NCBI RefSeq assembly: GCF_003399645.1
Contig: NZ_NBXD01000014.1
Span: forward strand, 186,001-250,000
Direction: 5' to 3'
Length of the DNA stretch: 64,000 nt
From: Subtercola boreus
GTDB lineage: Bacteria; Actinomycetota; Actinomycetes; Actinomycetales; Microbacteriaceae
How positions within the stretch are numbered: the first letter of the stretch is position 1; each line of letters begins with the position of its first letter. Of this stretch, positions 25,175-33,994 are shown one piece after another. The notes below the pieces were generated by a model. The model was not told the DNA's origin and searched no databases. It saw only the letters and a list, made by a program, of their open reading frames with translations. The position numbers were made by a program, and so were the translations under genes.

Positions 25175-26350
25175 ATGACGATGAACCTGGCAAGCGATTT
25201 CTACTACTTCCAAGACGAACTGAGCGACCGTGAGAACGAGTCGGTGGCGAGCATCCGGAGCTATTTCGAGACGAACGTCACACCGATCGCCACGGACTAC
25301 TGGGCGCGGGCCGAGTTCCCGCACCACCTCATTCCCGGCATCGCCTCGCTCGGGCTGTTCGGTCCCGAGTGGGAGGAGTCGCGGCAGTTCGAGAGCGGCG
25401 CGGTCTACCGAGGCTGGACCGGGCTCGAAATGGCCCGCGTCGACGCATCGCTCAACACCTTCACGGGAGTGCAGAGCGGGCTGGCGATGGGGTCGATCGG
25501 GGTCGGCGGCTCCGACGAGCAGCGTGCCGAGTGGCTGCCGCCCATGGCGACCGGAGAGGTCATCGGGGCGTTCGGTCTGACCGAGCCGCTGTCGGGCTCC
25601 GACACCGCGAAGGGGCTCCGCACCACGGCCGAGCGGCGCGGCGACTCCTGGGTGCTGAACGGCGAGAAGCGCTGGATCGGCAACGCCACCTTCTCCGACA
25701 TCGTCATCATCTGGGCGCGGGATGCGGCCGACGGGCAGGTCAAGGGTTTCATCGTGCCCACATCGACGCCGGGGTTCTCGGCCACGAAGATCGAGAACAA
25801 GCAGAGCCTGCGCATCGTGCAGAACGCCGACATCGTCATGACGGAGATGATCGTCCCCGAAGAGAACCGGCTGCAGAAGATCGATTCGTTCCGCGACCTT
25901 GCGGTCATCCTGAAGCTGACCCGGGCCGGGGTCGCGTGGCAGGCGGTCGGCAACTCGATCGGCGCCTACGAGGCAGCCGTCGCCTATGCCGGCGAGCGGG
26001 TGCAGTTCGGCAAGCCGATCGCCGCCCACCAGCTCGTGCAGGACCGGCTCGCGGGGTGCCTGGCGAACATCACGGCGAGCATCGCACTCTGCGTGCGGGT
26101 ATCGAAGCTCCACGACGAGGGTCGGCAGGCCGACCAGCACTCCGCGCTCGCGAAGGCGTTCGTCACGGCAAAGGCCCGGGAGACGGTCGCGTGGTCTCGC
26201 GAGGTTCTCGGCGGCAACGGTATCGTGCTCGAGTACGGAACCGCCAAGCCGTTCGCCGACGCCGAGGCGATCTACTCGTTCGAAGGCACCCGGGAGATGA
26301 ACACGCTGATCGTCGGGCGTGCCATCACCGGGCACGCCGCGTTCGTGTGA
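25175..26350 (+). CDS. Acyl-CoA dehydrogenase family protein, glutaryl-CoA dehydrogenase-like
   Basis: A 391-residue flavoenzyme with the complete acyl-CoA dehydrogenase fold. GAFGLTEPLSGSDTAKG is the FAD/substrate motif, WVLNGEKRWIGNATFSDI the beta-domain, and the C-terminal YSFEGTREMNTLIVGRAITG carries the catalytic glutamate at the position used by glutaryl- and isovaleryl-type enzymes. It would introduce a 2,3-double bond into an acyl-CoA, possibly with decarboxylation if glutaryl-CoA is the substrate. GGAGATGG precedes ATG 25175. It is followed by an SDR gene 86 nt later and is divergent from its likely TetR repressor. Confidence 0.87.
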   Translation: MTMNLASDFYYFQDELSDRENESVASIRSYFETNVTPIATDYWARAEFPHHLIPGIASLGLFGPEWEESRQFESGAVYRGWTGLEMARVDASLNTFTGVQSGLAMGSIGVGGSDEQRAEWLPPMATGEVIGAFGLTEPLSGSDTAKGLRTTAERRGDSWVLNGEKRWIGNATFSDIVIIWARDAADGQVKGFIVPTSTPGFSATKIENKQSLRIVQNADIVMTEMIVPEENRLQKIDSFRDLAVILKLTRAGVAWQAVGNSIGAYEAAVAYAGERVQFGKPIAAHQLVQDRLAGCLANITASIALCVRVSKLHDEGRQADQHSALAKAFVTAKARETVAWSREVLGGNGIVLEYGTAKPFADAEAIYSFEGTREMNTLIVGRAITGHAAFV

Positions 26351-26436
26351 CGGGCGATCATCCCCTCTCCGTCGACCACGACAGCCACTCTTTCACCTCC
26401 CGTCCCAGACCCGCACATCTCTCACCAGGAGCACAC

Positions 26437-27192
26437 ATGACCGACCACCGCACCGCCATCGTCACCGGAGGCGCCAAGGGCATCGGCAGAGCCGTCGCCA
26501 TCCGGCTCGCTGCAGACGGGTTCGCGACAGCCGTCATCGACCTGCGCGAAGAAGACACGGCCGCCACCGTGTCGGCGATCGAGGCGGCGGGCGGCCTGGC
26601 GCTCGGCGTGGGCGCAGACGTGTCGAATTCGGAGGATGTCGCGCGCGCGGTGGCGACCGTGGTCGACCGGCTCGGTGCACCGACGGTTCTGGTCAACAAT
26701 GCGGGCATCCTGCGCGACAACATGCTGTTCAAGATGACGGATGGCGACTGGGACTCCGTGCTGGCGGTTCACCTGCGCGGCGCGTTCCTGATGACCCGGG
26801 AGGTGCAGCGGCACCAGGTCGCCGCGAAGTGGGGCCGCATCGTGAATCTCTCGAGCACCTCCGCTCTGGGCAACCGCGGCCAAGCGAACTACGCGGCGGC
26901 GAAGGCCGGACTGCAGGGCTTCACGAAGACGATCGCCATCGAGCTCGGGCCGTTCGGCGTCACCGCCAACGCGATCGCGCCGGGCTTCATCGCCACCGAC
27001 ATGCTGCGGGCCACGGCCGACCGCCTCGGCATCACCTTCGAGGAGTTCCTCGACGGCGCGGCGAAGGAGATCCCGGTGCGCCGTGTCGGCACGCCCGACG
27101 ACATCGCGGCCGCCGCCTCCTTCTTCTGCTCGGAGGCGGCCGGCTACGTCTCAGGCCAGGTGCTGTACGTGGCGGGTGGGCCGAAGGCCTGA
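26437..27192 (+). CDS. SDR-family 3-oxoacyl reductase, FabG-like
   Basis: A 251-residue classical short-chain dehydrogenase. TGGAKGIGRAVAIRLAADG is the NAD(P)-binding glycine motif, NNAGILRDN follows, and the catalytic residues are Ser in NLSSTSA, Tyr and Lys in YAAAKAG. VSGQVLYVAGG is the FabG-like C-terminus. It likely reduces or oxidises a 3-oxo/3-hydroxyacyl thioester in the same pathway as the acyl-CoA dehydrogenase upstream. CAGGAG lies 8 nt before the ATG. Confidence 0.85.
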   Translation: MTDHRTAIVTGGAKGIGRAVAIRLAADGFATAVIDLREEDTAATVSAIEAAGGLALGVGADVSNSEDVARAVATVVDRLGAPTVLVNNAGILRDNMLFKMTDGDWDSVLAVHLRGAFLMTREVQRHQVAAKWGRIVNLSSTSALGNRGQANYAAAKAGLQGFTKTIAIELGPFGVTANAIAPGFIATDMLRATADRLGITFEEFLDGAAKEIPVRRVGTPDDIAAAASFFCSEAAGYVSGQVLYVAGGPKA

Positions 27193-27202
27193 GCCTCGAG
27201 CC

Positions 27203-27218
27203 GCGGCCGGTCGGCCGC
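27203..27218. terminator. GC-rich hairpin after the SDR gene
   Basis: GCGGCCG (27203-27209) and CGGCCGC (27212-27218) form a perfect 7-bp stem with a 2-base loop, 11 nt after the SDR stop. There is no T tract, so terminator activity is uncertain. Confidence 0.35.
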
Positions 27219-27284
27219 CTCGACGTTCGTGCCATTTCGGCCGAGGATTTGTGCCGCGAGCGGCGGCGGCGGCATGCTTCAGCT

Positions 27285-27932
27285 ATGGATGAGAAGAACG
27301 TCGACCTGGGCGAGCAGCGCGAGTGGGATGCGCGCTACGCCGACCTCTCCCAGCTCTGGAGCGGCCGGCCCAATGCGACGCTCATCTCCGAGGCGACGTC
27401 GCTGAACCCCGGCCGGGTGCTCGACGTGGGTTGCGGCGAGGGTGCAGACGCGCTCTGGCTCTCGGAGCAGGGCTGGCAGGTGACGGCGCTCGACGTGTCG
27501 AAGGTCGCACTCGACCGTGCCGAGAGCGAGGCCGCGGCGCGCGGGCAGCATGTGACCTGGTTGCACGCCGGTCTGCTCGAAGCCGGGATCGAACCGGGCA
27601 GCTTCGATCTGGTCTCGGCGCAGTACCCGGCCCTCGCCCGAACGGCGGGCGACCTCGCCGAACACGCCCTGCTTGACGCTGTGGCGCCCGGCGGAACCCT
27701 GCTCGTGGTGCACCACCCGCGGGCCACGACGGACGAGGCGGCGAAACACGGCTTCGACCCCGACGACTACGTCAGCCCCGCGAACGTACGCGCGCTGCTC
27801 GACGCCACCCTCGCCGCCCACCCCGGCGACTGGGTGATCGAACTCGACGAGACAAGACCCCGCCACGTGGCATCCGGCGCCGGCGCCCACCACACCGAAG
27901 ACATCGTCCTGCGCGCCCGGCGCCTCGCCTGA
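27285..27932 (+). CDS. Class I SAM-dependent methyltransferase
   Basis: A 215-residue methyltransferase. GRVLDVGCGEGADALWLSEQ is motif I for S-adenosylmethionine, WQVTALDVSKVALDRAE motif II, and SFDLVSAQYPAL the post-I acidic region. Members with this arrangement resemble tellurite-resistance TehB or thiopurine-type methyltransferases, but the substrate is not predictable. ATG 27285 is used; an upstream extension overlaps the SDR gene in another frame. The C-terminus contains two His-rich loops (VVHHPRA, GAHHTED). Confidence 0.82.
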   Translation: MDEKNVDLGEQREWDARYADLSQLWSGRPNATLISEATSLNPGRVLDVGCGEGADALWLSEQGWQVTALDVSKVALDRAESEAAARGQHVTWLHAGLLEAGIEPGSFDLVSAQYPALARTAGDLAEHALLDAVAPGGTLLVVHHPRATTDEAAKHGFDPDDYVSPANVRALLDATLAAHPGDWVIELDETRPRHVASGAGAHHTEDIVLRARRLA

Positions 27933-28050
27933 CCCCTCCTCCTCCTCCTCCCGCCGCCGCCTCCCGCTCCGCCCGCTGCTGGCCCGCTCCGCCCATCGGC
28001 TCCCGCTCGGGGGTTTCGCTCCGAGCCGGGCACCGGCATCCGGGGCGCTA

Positions 28051-28064
28051 TATAGTCGTCTATA
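28051..28064. promoter_or_regulatory. vapBC operator/promoter
   Basis: TATAG-TCGT-CTATA is an inverted repeat of 5-bp arms, 18 nt upstream of vapB, typical of the TATA-centred palindromes bound by VapB-type antitoxins. TATACA (28061-28066) overlaps it and could be the -10, so binding would autorepress the operon. Confidence 0.55.
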
Positions 28065-28082
28065 CAAGACGAGGAGCAACCC

Positions 28083-28292
28083 ATGACCGTGACATCGATC
28101 GACATCGATCCCGTCGAACTCCGTACGGCCCGTGCGCTCGCTGGTGCCTCGAGCAACCGCGAAACGGTCGACCTGGCGCTGAAGACGCTCATCGCGATCC
28201 GTCGCCAGCCTGACGTCGTGAGCCGCATCATCGCACGCGAGTTCTCCACAGAACAACTCGACCCCGGCACCGTTGCTCCGCGGGGAGACTAG
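28083..28292 (+). CDS. vapB: VapB-type antitoxin
   Basis: A 69-residue protein with an N-terminal ribbon-helix-helix-like segment (TVTSIDIDPVELRTARALAG then SSNRETVDLALKTLIAI), matching the VapB antitoxin family that pairs with PIN toxins. The C-terminal tail would wrap the toxin. GAGGAG lies 6 nt before the ATG. It is followed after 11 nt by the PIN-domain toxin gene and preceded by a palindromic operator. Confidence 0.82.
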   Translation: MTVTSIDIDPVELRTARALAGASSNRETVDLALKTLIAIRRQPDVVSRIIAREFSTEQLDPGTVAPRGD

Positions 28293-28303
28293 GCTCACCG
28301 CGC

Positions 28304-28708
28304 GTGAGCACCTATCTTGTCGACAACAGCATCTGGCAGAAGGCCGGCCGCAGCACGCGGATCGCCCATCGACTGACCCAGCTGTCGCCGCTGCACCTGT
28401 TCATCACCTGTCCGCCTCAGGTTCTCGAGTACTGTCACTCTGCCCGCACCGCTGCCGAGTACGCCGAGCTGCGGAGAGACATGGATGACCTGCTGCCCGC
28501 CCATGTGCACCCGAGCGCTGCCGATGCTCTCGACATCCAGCAGGCCCTCTGGAGAACCGGGCGGATGCGCGCCGCCGCCGCCTTCGACTGCCTCATTGCT
28601 GCCTATGCCCGGGTCAACGGCGCGATCGTGCTGAACAATGACCGGGACTTCGGCTACATCGCCGACGCCGTGGGCGAGAGCTTTCACCAGGAATACGTGC
28701 CCGAATAG
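28304..28708 (+). CDS. vapC: PIN-domain ribonuclease toxin VapC
   Basis: A 134-residue PIN-domain protein. The acidic Mg2+-binding residues are visible: Asp7 in TYLVDNSIW, Glu in VLEYCHSA, Asp in AAFDCLIAAYA and Asp in NNDRDFGYIA. VapC toxins cleave tRNA or rRNA and are neutralised by VapB. The GTG start at 28304 follows vapB by 11 nt. All catalytic acids are present, so the toxin is likely active. The stop codon is part of a terminator-like hairpin shared with convergent metE. Confidence 0.85.
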   Translation: MSTYLVDNSIWQKAGRSTRIAHRLTQLSPLHLFITCPPQVLEYCHSARTAAEYAELRRDMDDLLPAHVHPSAADALDIQQALWRTGRMRAAAAFDCLIAAYARVNGAIVLNNDRDFGYIADAVGESFHQEYVPE

Positions 28709-28733
28709 CCCCGGCGCGGCACCGCGGGGGCTA
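28706..28733. terminator. Bidirectional hairpin between vapC and metE
   Basis: TAGCCCC (28706-28712) pairs with GGGGCTA (28727-28733), and an inner stem CGCGG/CCGCG with a CA loop extends it, leaving a GG bulge. It starts at the vapC stop codon and ends 8 nt before the metE stop, so it can serve both convergent genes. Confidence 0.5.
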
Positions 28734-28741
28734 TCCGAGCG

Positions 28742-31063
28742 CTACTGCGCCGCGGCGGCGCGCTCGCGCACGTGTCGGGTTGCGGCGACGATGTTGCTCA
28801 GCGACGCAACGGTCTCGTCGTAGCCGCGCGTCTTCAGGCCGCAGTCGGGGTTCACCCAGACCTGGCGGTTCGGGATGGCGCCGAGCGCGATCTCGAGCAG
28901 GCCCTCGACCTCCTCGGTGCTCGGTACGCGCGGCGAGTGGATGTCGTAGACCCCGGGCCCGATTCCCCGGGCGAACCCGGCCTGCTGGATGTCGGGTACG
29001 ACCTCCATCTTGGAGCGCGCGGCCTCGATCGAGGTGACATCGGCGTCGAGACGGTCGATCGCGTCGATGACCACGCCGAACTCCGAGTAGCAGAGGTGCG
29101 TGTGGATCTGCGTGCGGTCGCTGACGCCGGCCGTGGCGAGCCGGAACGACCCCACCGACCAGTCGAGGTAGTCGGCCTGGTCGGCCGTCTTCAGCGGAAG
29201 CAGTTCGCGAAGCGCCGGCTCGTCGACCTGGATGATGCCGATGCCCGCCGCCTCGAGGTCGGCGATCTCGTCCCGCAGCGCCAGGGCGACCTGGTTCGCC
29301 GTCTCCCGGAGCGGCTGGTCGTCGCGCACGAAACTCCAGGCGAGAATCGTGACCGGGCCGGTCAGCATCCCCTTCACGGGCTTCGAGGTCAGGCTCTGCG
29401 TGAAGGTCGACCATGAGACCGTGATGGGCGCCGGGCGGGAGACGTCGCCCCAGAGCAGCGAGGGTCGGGTACACCGTGACCCGTAGCTCTGAACCCAGCC
29501 GTTCTCGGTCACCTCGAACCCGTCGAGGTTCTCGGCGAAGTACTGCACCATGTCGTTGCGCTCGGGTTCGCCGTGCACGAGCACGTCGAGCCCGATCTCC
29601 TCCTGCAGGGCGACGACGCGGCGGATCTCCTCCTGCATCGCCGTCACGTACTCGTCGTGACTGATCTCACCCTTCACGAGCCGGGCGCGCTCGCGGCGGA
29701 TGTCCCCGGTCTGCGGGAACGACCCGATCGTGGTGGTGGGCAGGAACGGCAGGCCGAGCGCGGCATCCTGAGCTGCGAGCCGCACACCGTAGGCTCCACG
29801 GCTGAAGTCGGCATCGGTCAGCGCTGCCTCGCGGGCACGCACCGCCCCGTCGCGGACACCCGGCGCGCTCTGCCGGTCTGCGAGGGCGGCGGATGCCGCA
29901 TCCAACTCGTCACGAATGGCGAGACGCCCCTCGGCCAGGCCCTTTGCGAGCGTTGCGACCTGGGCCACCTTCTGGTCGGCGAAGGCCAGCCAGCTGACGA
30001 GCCGCGCGGGGAGCAGCGTCTCGTCGGCCACGTCGTGCGGCACGTGGAACAGACTGGTGGATGTCGCGACCGCGACGGGCGCGCCGCTCCCGGCCAGGGA
30101 GGTCAGCTTGTCGAACCCCGCCGCGAGGTCGCCGCGCCAGATGTTGTGGCCGTCGACCACGCCGCCGACCAGGGTCTTGCCGGTCGTGATTCCGGCCGGA
30201 ACGGAGCCCTTCACGAGATCGAGCCCGATCGCTTCGATGGGGGCGTCGAGCAGCACGGGGAGGGCATCGTCGAGGCTGCCGTAGGGGGCTGAGACGAAGA
30301 GCTGCGGGCGGGCATCCACCCCACCGAGCTGACGGTAGGCGTGGGCGGTGCGCTCGAGTACGACCGCGCGGTCGACGTCGACCGATTCGCTGACGAGGAT
30401 GGGCTCGTCGAGCTGCACCCACTCCGCACCGGCGTCGGCGAGCTCGGCGAGCAGCCCTTCGTACACGGCGATGAGGTCGTCGAGGCGGTGGAGCGGGTCG
30501 TAGCCCTCGGGTGCCTGTTCGCTGGCCTTGCTCAGCAGCAGGAAGGTGATCGGTCCGACGATGACGGGGCGGGTGAGAAAGCCCGCCGCCTTCGCCTCGG
30601 CGAACTCTCGCACGAGCCGGTCGGAGGCGAAGTGCAGGTCGGTCTCGGGCCCGATCTCAGGTACCAGGTAGTGGTAGTTGCTGTCGAACCACTTCGTCAT
30701 CTCGGCGGGAACGTCGTCGCCCTCACCGCGTGCGATGGTGAAGTAGCCGGCCAGGTCGACGGTTCCGTCGGCGCCCACGACCCGGGCGAACCGGCTGGGC
30801 ACGGCCCCGACGGTGACGGCGGTGTCGAGCATCTGGTCGTAGAAGCTGAATCCTTCGGGAATGGAGGAGTCGTCACGACCGAGCCCGAGCGAGGCCAGGC
30901 GTTCACGGGTCGCGGCGCGCAGCTCTGCAGCGCTCGCCTCGAGCTGGTCGGCCGAGATCTTTCCGACCCAGAAGGCCTCCACGGCCTTCTTCAGCTCGCG
31001 GCGACGGCCGATGCGCGGGTAGCCGAGAACGGTGCCGCGGGGAAAGGGAGAGTGGGTTGTCAT
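28742..31063 (-). CDS. metE: Cobalamin-independent methionine synthase MetE
   Basis: A 773-residue 5-methyltetrahydropteroyltriglutamate-homocysteine methyltransferase, full family length. The N-terminal barrel begins with GYPRIGRRRELKKAVEAFW. The C-terminal catalytic barrel contains LPTTTIGSFPQT, DVLVHGEPERNDMVQYF, and the zinc ligands in IHTHLCYSEF, EAAR and VNPDCGLKTRG. It transfers a methyl group from methyl-THF to homocysteine. Its ATG overlaps the metF stop (ATGA), so metF-metE is an operon supplying and using methyl-THF. Confidence 0.96.
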   Translation of the reverse strand: MTTHSPFPRGTVLGYPRIGRRRELKKAVEAFWVGKISADQLEASAAELRAATRERLASLGLGRDDSSIPEGFSFYDQMLDTAVTVGAVPSRFARVVGADGTVDLAGYFTIARGEGDDVPAEMTKWFDSNYHYLVPEIGPETDLHFASDRLVREFAEAKAAGFLTRPVIVGPITFLLLSKASEQAPEGYDPLHRLDDLIAVYEGLLAELADAGAEWVQLDEPILVSESVDVDRAVVLERTAHAYRQLGGVDARPQLFVSAPYGSLDDALPVLLDAPIEAIGLDLVKGSVPAGITTGKTLVGGVVDGHNIWRGDLAAGFDKLTSLAGSGAPVAVATSTSLFHVPHDVADETLLPARLVSWLAFADQKVAQVATLAKGLAEGRLAIRDELDAASAALADRQSAPGVRDGAVRAREAALTDADFSRGAYGVRLAAQDAALGLPFLPTTTIGSFPQTGDIRRERARLVKGEISHDEYVTAMQEEIRRVVALQEEIGLDVLVHGEPERNDMVQYFAENLDGFEVTENGWVQSYGSRCTRPSLLWGDVSRPAPITVSWSTFTQSLTSKPVKGMLTGPVTILAWSFVRDDQPLRETANQVALALRDEIADLEAAGIGIIQVDEPALRELLPLKTADQADYLDWSVGSFRLATAGVSDRTQIHTHLCYSEFGVVIDAIDRLDADVTSIEAARSKMEVVPDIQQAGFARGIGPGVYDIHSPRVPSTEEVEGLLEIALGAIPNRQVWVNPDCGLKTRGYDETVASLSNIVAATRHVRERAAAAQ

Positions 31064-32040
31064 GCGATGCCCTTCGATACAGAGATGGGTGACTCGGGGA
31101 TGATGCCGGCGCCGGGTGCGCCGGGTGCGAGCCCGAGCGAGCGGAGCACGGCGAGCACGGCGTGGTGCTGGTTGAACGTGTAGAGGTGGAGGCCCGGGGC
31201 GCCGCCTTCGAGCAACTGCTCCGAGAGGGCCCGGGCGTGCTCGATGCCGACGCGCTGCTGGGCCTCGGTCGAGCCGGCGGCCTGCAGCTGCCCGAGCAGT
31301 TCCCCGGGCATCCGTTCGCCGGTCAGCTCGACGATCTTCGTCAGCCGTGCCTCGCTCAGCACGGGCATGATGCCGGGCAGGATGCGCATGCCGACGCCGG
31401 CCGCCCGGGCCAGTTCGACGAACCGCAGGTATTCATCGGCGTGGAAGAACAGCTGCGTGATGGCCAGGTTCGCACCGGCGGCCTCCTTCGCAAGAAGGGT
31501 GTCGAGGTCTTGCTGCACCGAGCGCGAGCGTGGATGCCCGTTCGGGAAGGCCGCGACCGCGATGGTGACCTTGGCGCCGCTTTTAAGTCTCTTGGCGCGC
31601 GGGAATCCCGGAACATCCGCCTGCGTGAACTGCTCCTTCTCGGCCTGCACGCGGTGCACGAGCTGCACCAGCTCGCCGGCACTGCCGAGGTCGCCCAGGA
31701 ACGTGTCGTTCTCGGTGCTCCCCTCGGGCGGGTCGCCCCGCAGCGCGAGGAACTTCGTGACGCCGGCGTCGAGGAACTCCCTGATCACCAGGCTCTCCTG
31801 GGCGTAGGTGGTTCCCACGCAGGTGAGGTGGGCCATCGGTTCGACGCCGAGTTCGCGCAGGCGGCAGAGCACGGCGAGGGAGCGGCCGCGGGTGCTGCCG
31901 TTCGCACCGTACGTCACCGAGATGAATTCGGGGCGGGCCGTGGCCAGGTGCTCGAGCGTCTCGTAGAGCCCCGCCTCGGCCTTCTCGCTACGAGGAGGGT
32001 AGAGCTCGAAGGAGACCGTCGGTGCAGATGGTGAAGACAC
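31060..32040 (-). CDS. metF: Methylenetetrahydrofolate reductase MetF
   Basis: A 326-residue FAD-dependent MTHFR. TVSFELYPPRSEKAEAGLYE and ISVTYGANGSTRGRS at the N-terminus, LTCVGTTYAQESL, KFLALRGDPPEG and QLFFHADEYLRFV are family segments. It reduces 5,10-methylene-THF to 5-methyl-THF, the donor for MetE encoded next. The start is GTG at 32040, with GGAGGG 8 nt upstream. A TAGTGT hexamer (32131-32136) would give a leader of about 85 nt containing a GC-rich 7-bp hairpin (GGCTCGG/CCGAGCC). No known SAM or SAH riboswitch consensus was recognised in it. Confidence 0.93.
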   Translation of the reverse strand: MSSPSAPTVSFELYPPRSEKAEAGLYETLEHLATARPEFISVTYGANGSTRGRSLAVLCRLRELGVEPMAHLTCVGTTYAQESLVIREFLDAGVTKFLALRGDPPEGSTENDTFLGDLGSAGELVQLVHRVQAEKEQFTQADVPGFPRAKRLKSGAKVTIAVAAFPNGHPRSRSVQQDLDTLLAKEAAGANLAITQLFFHADEYLRFVELARAAGVGMRILPGIMPVLSEARLTKIVELTGERMPGELLGQLQAAGSTEAQQRVGIEHARALSEQLLEGGAPGLHLYTFNQHHAVLAVLRSLGLAPGAPGAGIIPESPISVSKGIA

Positions 32041-32130
32041 GCCGAAGCCCTCCGAAGAATCACGGTGGGGCGGGTGCCGGGCTCGGCTGTCGCTCCGAGC
32101 CGAACGGGATGCCCGGCTCTTCTGCTGACG

Positions 32131-32136
32131 ACACTA
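32131..32136 (-). promoter_or_regulatory. metF: Putative -10 of the metF-metE operon
   Basis: On the minus strand TAGTGT fits TANNNT and would give a roughly 85-nt leader with a stable hairpin before GGAGGG and the GTG start. Unlike many genes here, this one would not be leaderless. Confidence 0.35.
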
Positions 32137-32210
32137 GCAACGTCGCCCGCCCGCGGGGCCGAATATTACGCCGGGGGTCGAACCGGGGCGGATGCGCCGG
32201 AGCTCGACGC

Positions 32211-32840
32211 TCAGTGACCGCGCGCGATCCACTCCTCGAGGTGCGGGGCCTCGGCCCCGATCGTGGTGGAGTCGCCGTGCCCGGTTCGCACCACCGTGTC
32301 GGCGGGCAGCGTGAGCAGCTTCGCGGTGATCGACTCGATGATCGTCGGAAAGTCGCTGTACGAGCGGCCCGTCGCTCCGGGCCCGCCGTTGAAGAGGGTG
32401 TCGCCGCTGAAGACGGTGCCGAGGGCCGGGGCTGTGAAGCACACGGCGCCGGGGGAGTGCCCCGGGGTGTGGAGCACCCCGAGCTCGATTCCGGCGACCG
32501 GGATGACCTGGCCGTCGGCGAAGCCGGAACTCGGCGCGGTGTCGGGGTAGACCTCGTCCCAGAGCATCCGGTCTGCCTCGTGCAGCAGCACCGGCGCTCC
32601 GGTCGCGGCTCGCACGGCGGCGACCGCATCGATGTGGTCGTCGTGGGCGTGGGTCAGCAGCACAGCCTTCAGCGTGCGCTCGCCGATGGCGGCGAGGATC
32701 GCATCGGCGTCATGGGCGGCGTCGATGACGACGCACTCGGTGTCGTCGCCGACGATCCAGACGTTGTTGTCGACCTCCCACGTGCCGCCGTCGAGGCTGA
32801 AGGTTCCGTGGGTGACGACGTTCTCGATGCGGGCGGCCAT
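32211..32840 (-). CDS. MBL-fold metallo-hydrolase of the mycothiol formaldehyde pathway
   Basis: A 209-residue metallo-beta-lactamase fold hydrolase. LLTHAHDDHIDAV is the HxHxDH metal motif; LHTPGHSPGAVCF and FSGDTLFNGGPG supply further ligands. It overlaps the upstream mycothiol-dependent formaldehyde dehydrogenase by one base (TGATG). In mycobacteria the same pair is adjacent, where the hydrolase is thought to release formate from S-formylmycothiol; here that role is inferred from this context. Confidence 0.85.
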   Translation of the reverse strand: MAARIENVVTHGTFSLDGGTWEVDNNVWIVGDDTECVVIDAAHDADAILAAIGERTLKAVLLTHAHDDHIDAVAAVRAATGAPVLLHEADRMLWDEVYPDTAPSSGFADGQVIPVAGIELGVLHTPGHSPGAVCFTAPALGTVFSGDTLFNGGPGATGRSYSDFPTIIESITAKLLTLPADTVVRTGHGDSTTIGAEAPHLEEWIARGH

Positions 32841-33934
32841 CAGAGCACCACGACGGAGCGCAGCATAGTGCCTCCGGCCATGCTGGCGAAGGCCTGCTCT
32901 ATCCCGTCGATACCGATGCGTTCGGTCACGAACTCGTCCAGCGGCAGGCGACCCTGCAGAAAGAGGTCGGTGAGCATCGGGAAGTCGCGCTCGGGCAGGC
33001 AGTCGCCGTACCAGCTCGACTTCAAAGACCCACCCCGGCCGAACACGTCGAGCAGGGGGATCTCGAGCATCATGTCGGGCGTGGGCACACCGACGAGCAC
33101 GACGGTTCCGGCGAGGTCACGGGCGTAGAACGCCTGGCGCCACGTCTCGGGCCGGCCGACGGCGTCGATCACCACATCTGCACCGAAGCCGTTCGTGAGC
33201 GCCTGGACGGCCGCCACGACGCCGGCCTCGTCGAGCCCACTGGAGTCGATCACGTGGGTGGCGCCCAGCCGCTTCGCAGCGACCAGCTTCTTCGGGTCGC
33301 GGTCGATCGCGACGATGGTGCTCGCTCCCGCGAGGGCTGCGCCGACGACGGCGGCGGTGCCGACTCCACCGCAGCCGATGACGGCCACCGAGTCACCGCG
33401 CCCGACGTTGCCGGTGTTCATCGCGGCGCCGAGGCCGGCCATGATGCCGCAGCCGAGCAGGCCGACGGCCGCGGGGTCGGCATCCGGGTTCACCTTCGTG
33501 CACTGTTTGGCGTGCACCAGCGTCTTCTCGGCGAAGGCGCCGATGCCGAGGGCCGGGCTCAGCTCGGTGCCGTCCTCGAGTGTCATCTTCTGCGTCGCGT
33601 TGAAGGTGTTGAAGCAGTACCAGGGTTCGGCGCGAAGGCACGCGCGGCACTCGCCGCAGACCGCCCGCCAGTTCAGCACCACGAAGTCGCCGACCTTGAC
33701 GTTCGTGACGCCTTCACCGATGGCGCTGACCCGGCCCGCGGCCTCGTGCCCGAGCAGAAAGGGGAAGTCGTCGCTGATGCCGCCCTCGCGGTAGTGGTAG
33801 TCGGTGTGGCAGACCCCGCAGGTCTCGACGTCGACCACGGCCTCACCGGGCCCGGGATCGGGCACGACAATGTTCACGAGCTCGACGGGCGTGCCCTTGG
33901 ATCGTGCGATGACGCCGGTCACGGTTGTGGGCAT
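32840..33934 (-). CDS. mscR: S-(hydroxymethyl)mycothiol dehydrogenase / S-nitrosomycothiol reductase MscR
   Basis: A 364-residue zinc alcohol dehydrogenase of the MscR/AdhE2 type. [14 protein letters not shown] and [16 protein letters not shown] provide catalytic zinc ligands, [15 protein letters not shown] the structural zinc lobe, and [20 protein letters not shown] the NAD site. It oxidises the mycothiol-formaldehyde adduct and can reduce S-nitrosomycothiol. Mycothiol occurs in actinobacteria, supporting the taxonomic call. It is the first gene of a two-gene operon with the MBL hydrolase. The leader upstream of 33934 is short. Confidence 0.9.
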   Translation of the reverse strand: MPTTVTGVIARSKGTPVELVNIVVPDPGPGEAVVDVETCGVCHTDYHYREGGISDDFPFLLGHEAAGRVSAIGEGVTNVKVGDFVVLNWRAVCGECRACLRAEPWYCFNTFNATQKMTLEDGTELSPALGIGAFAEKTLVHAKQCTKVNPDADPAAVGLLGCGIMAGLGAAMNTGNVGRGDSVAVIGCGGVGTAAVVGAALAGASTIVAIDRDPKKLVAAKRLGATHVIDSSGLDEAGVVAAVQALTNGFGADVVIDAVGRPETWRQAFYARDLAGTVVLVGVPTPDMMLEIPLLDVFGRGGSLKSSWYGDCLPERDFPMLTDLFLQGRLPLDEFVTERIGIDGIEQAFASMAGGTMLRSVVVL

Positions 33935-33994
33935 GGGCGGGTGCTCCCTCGGGTGCGGCGGGTGGTGCTCAGGTCGCTTTCACCCTACCCGGCG

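Noticed and set aside
27933-27960. CCT trinucleotide run as a regulatory element
   Set aside because: A short pyrimidine run after the methyltransferase stop; no structure or conserved site is evident.
32041-32140. SAM or SAH riboswitch in the metF leader
   Set aside because: A hairpin is present but I could not match SAM-I, SAM-IV or SAH consensus cores; a covariance-model scan would settle it.
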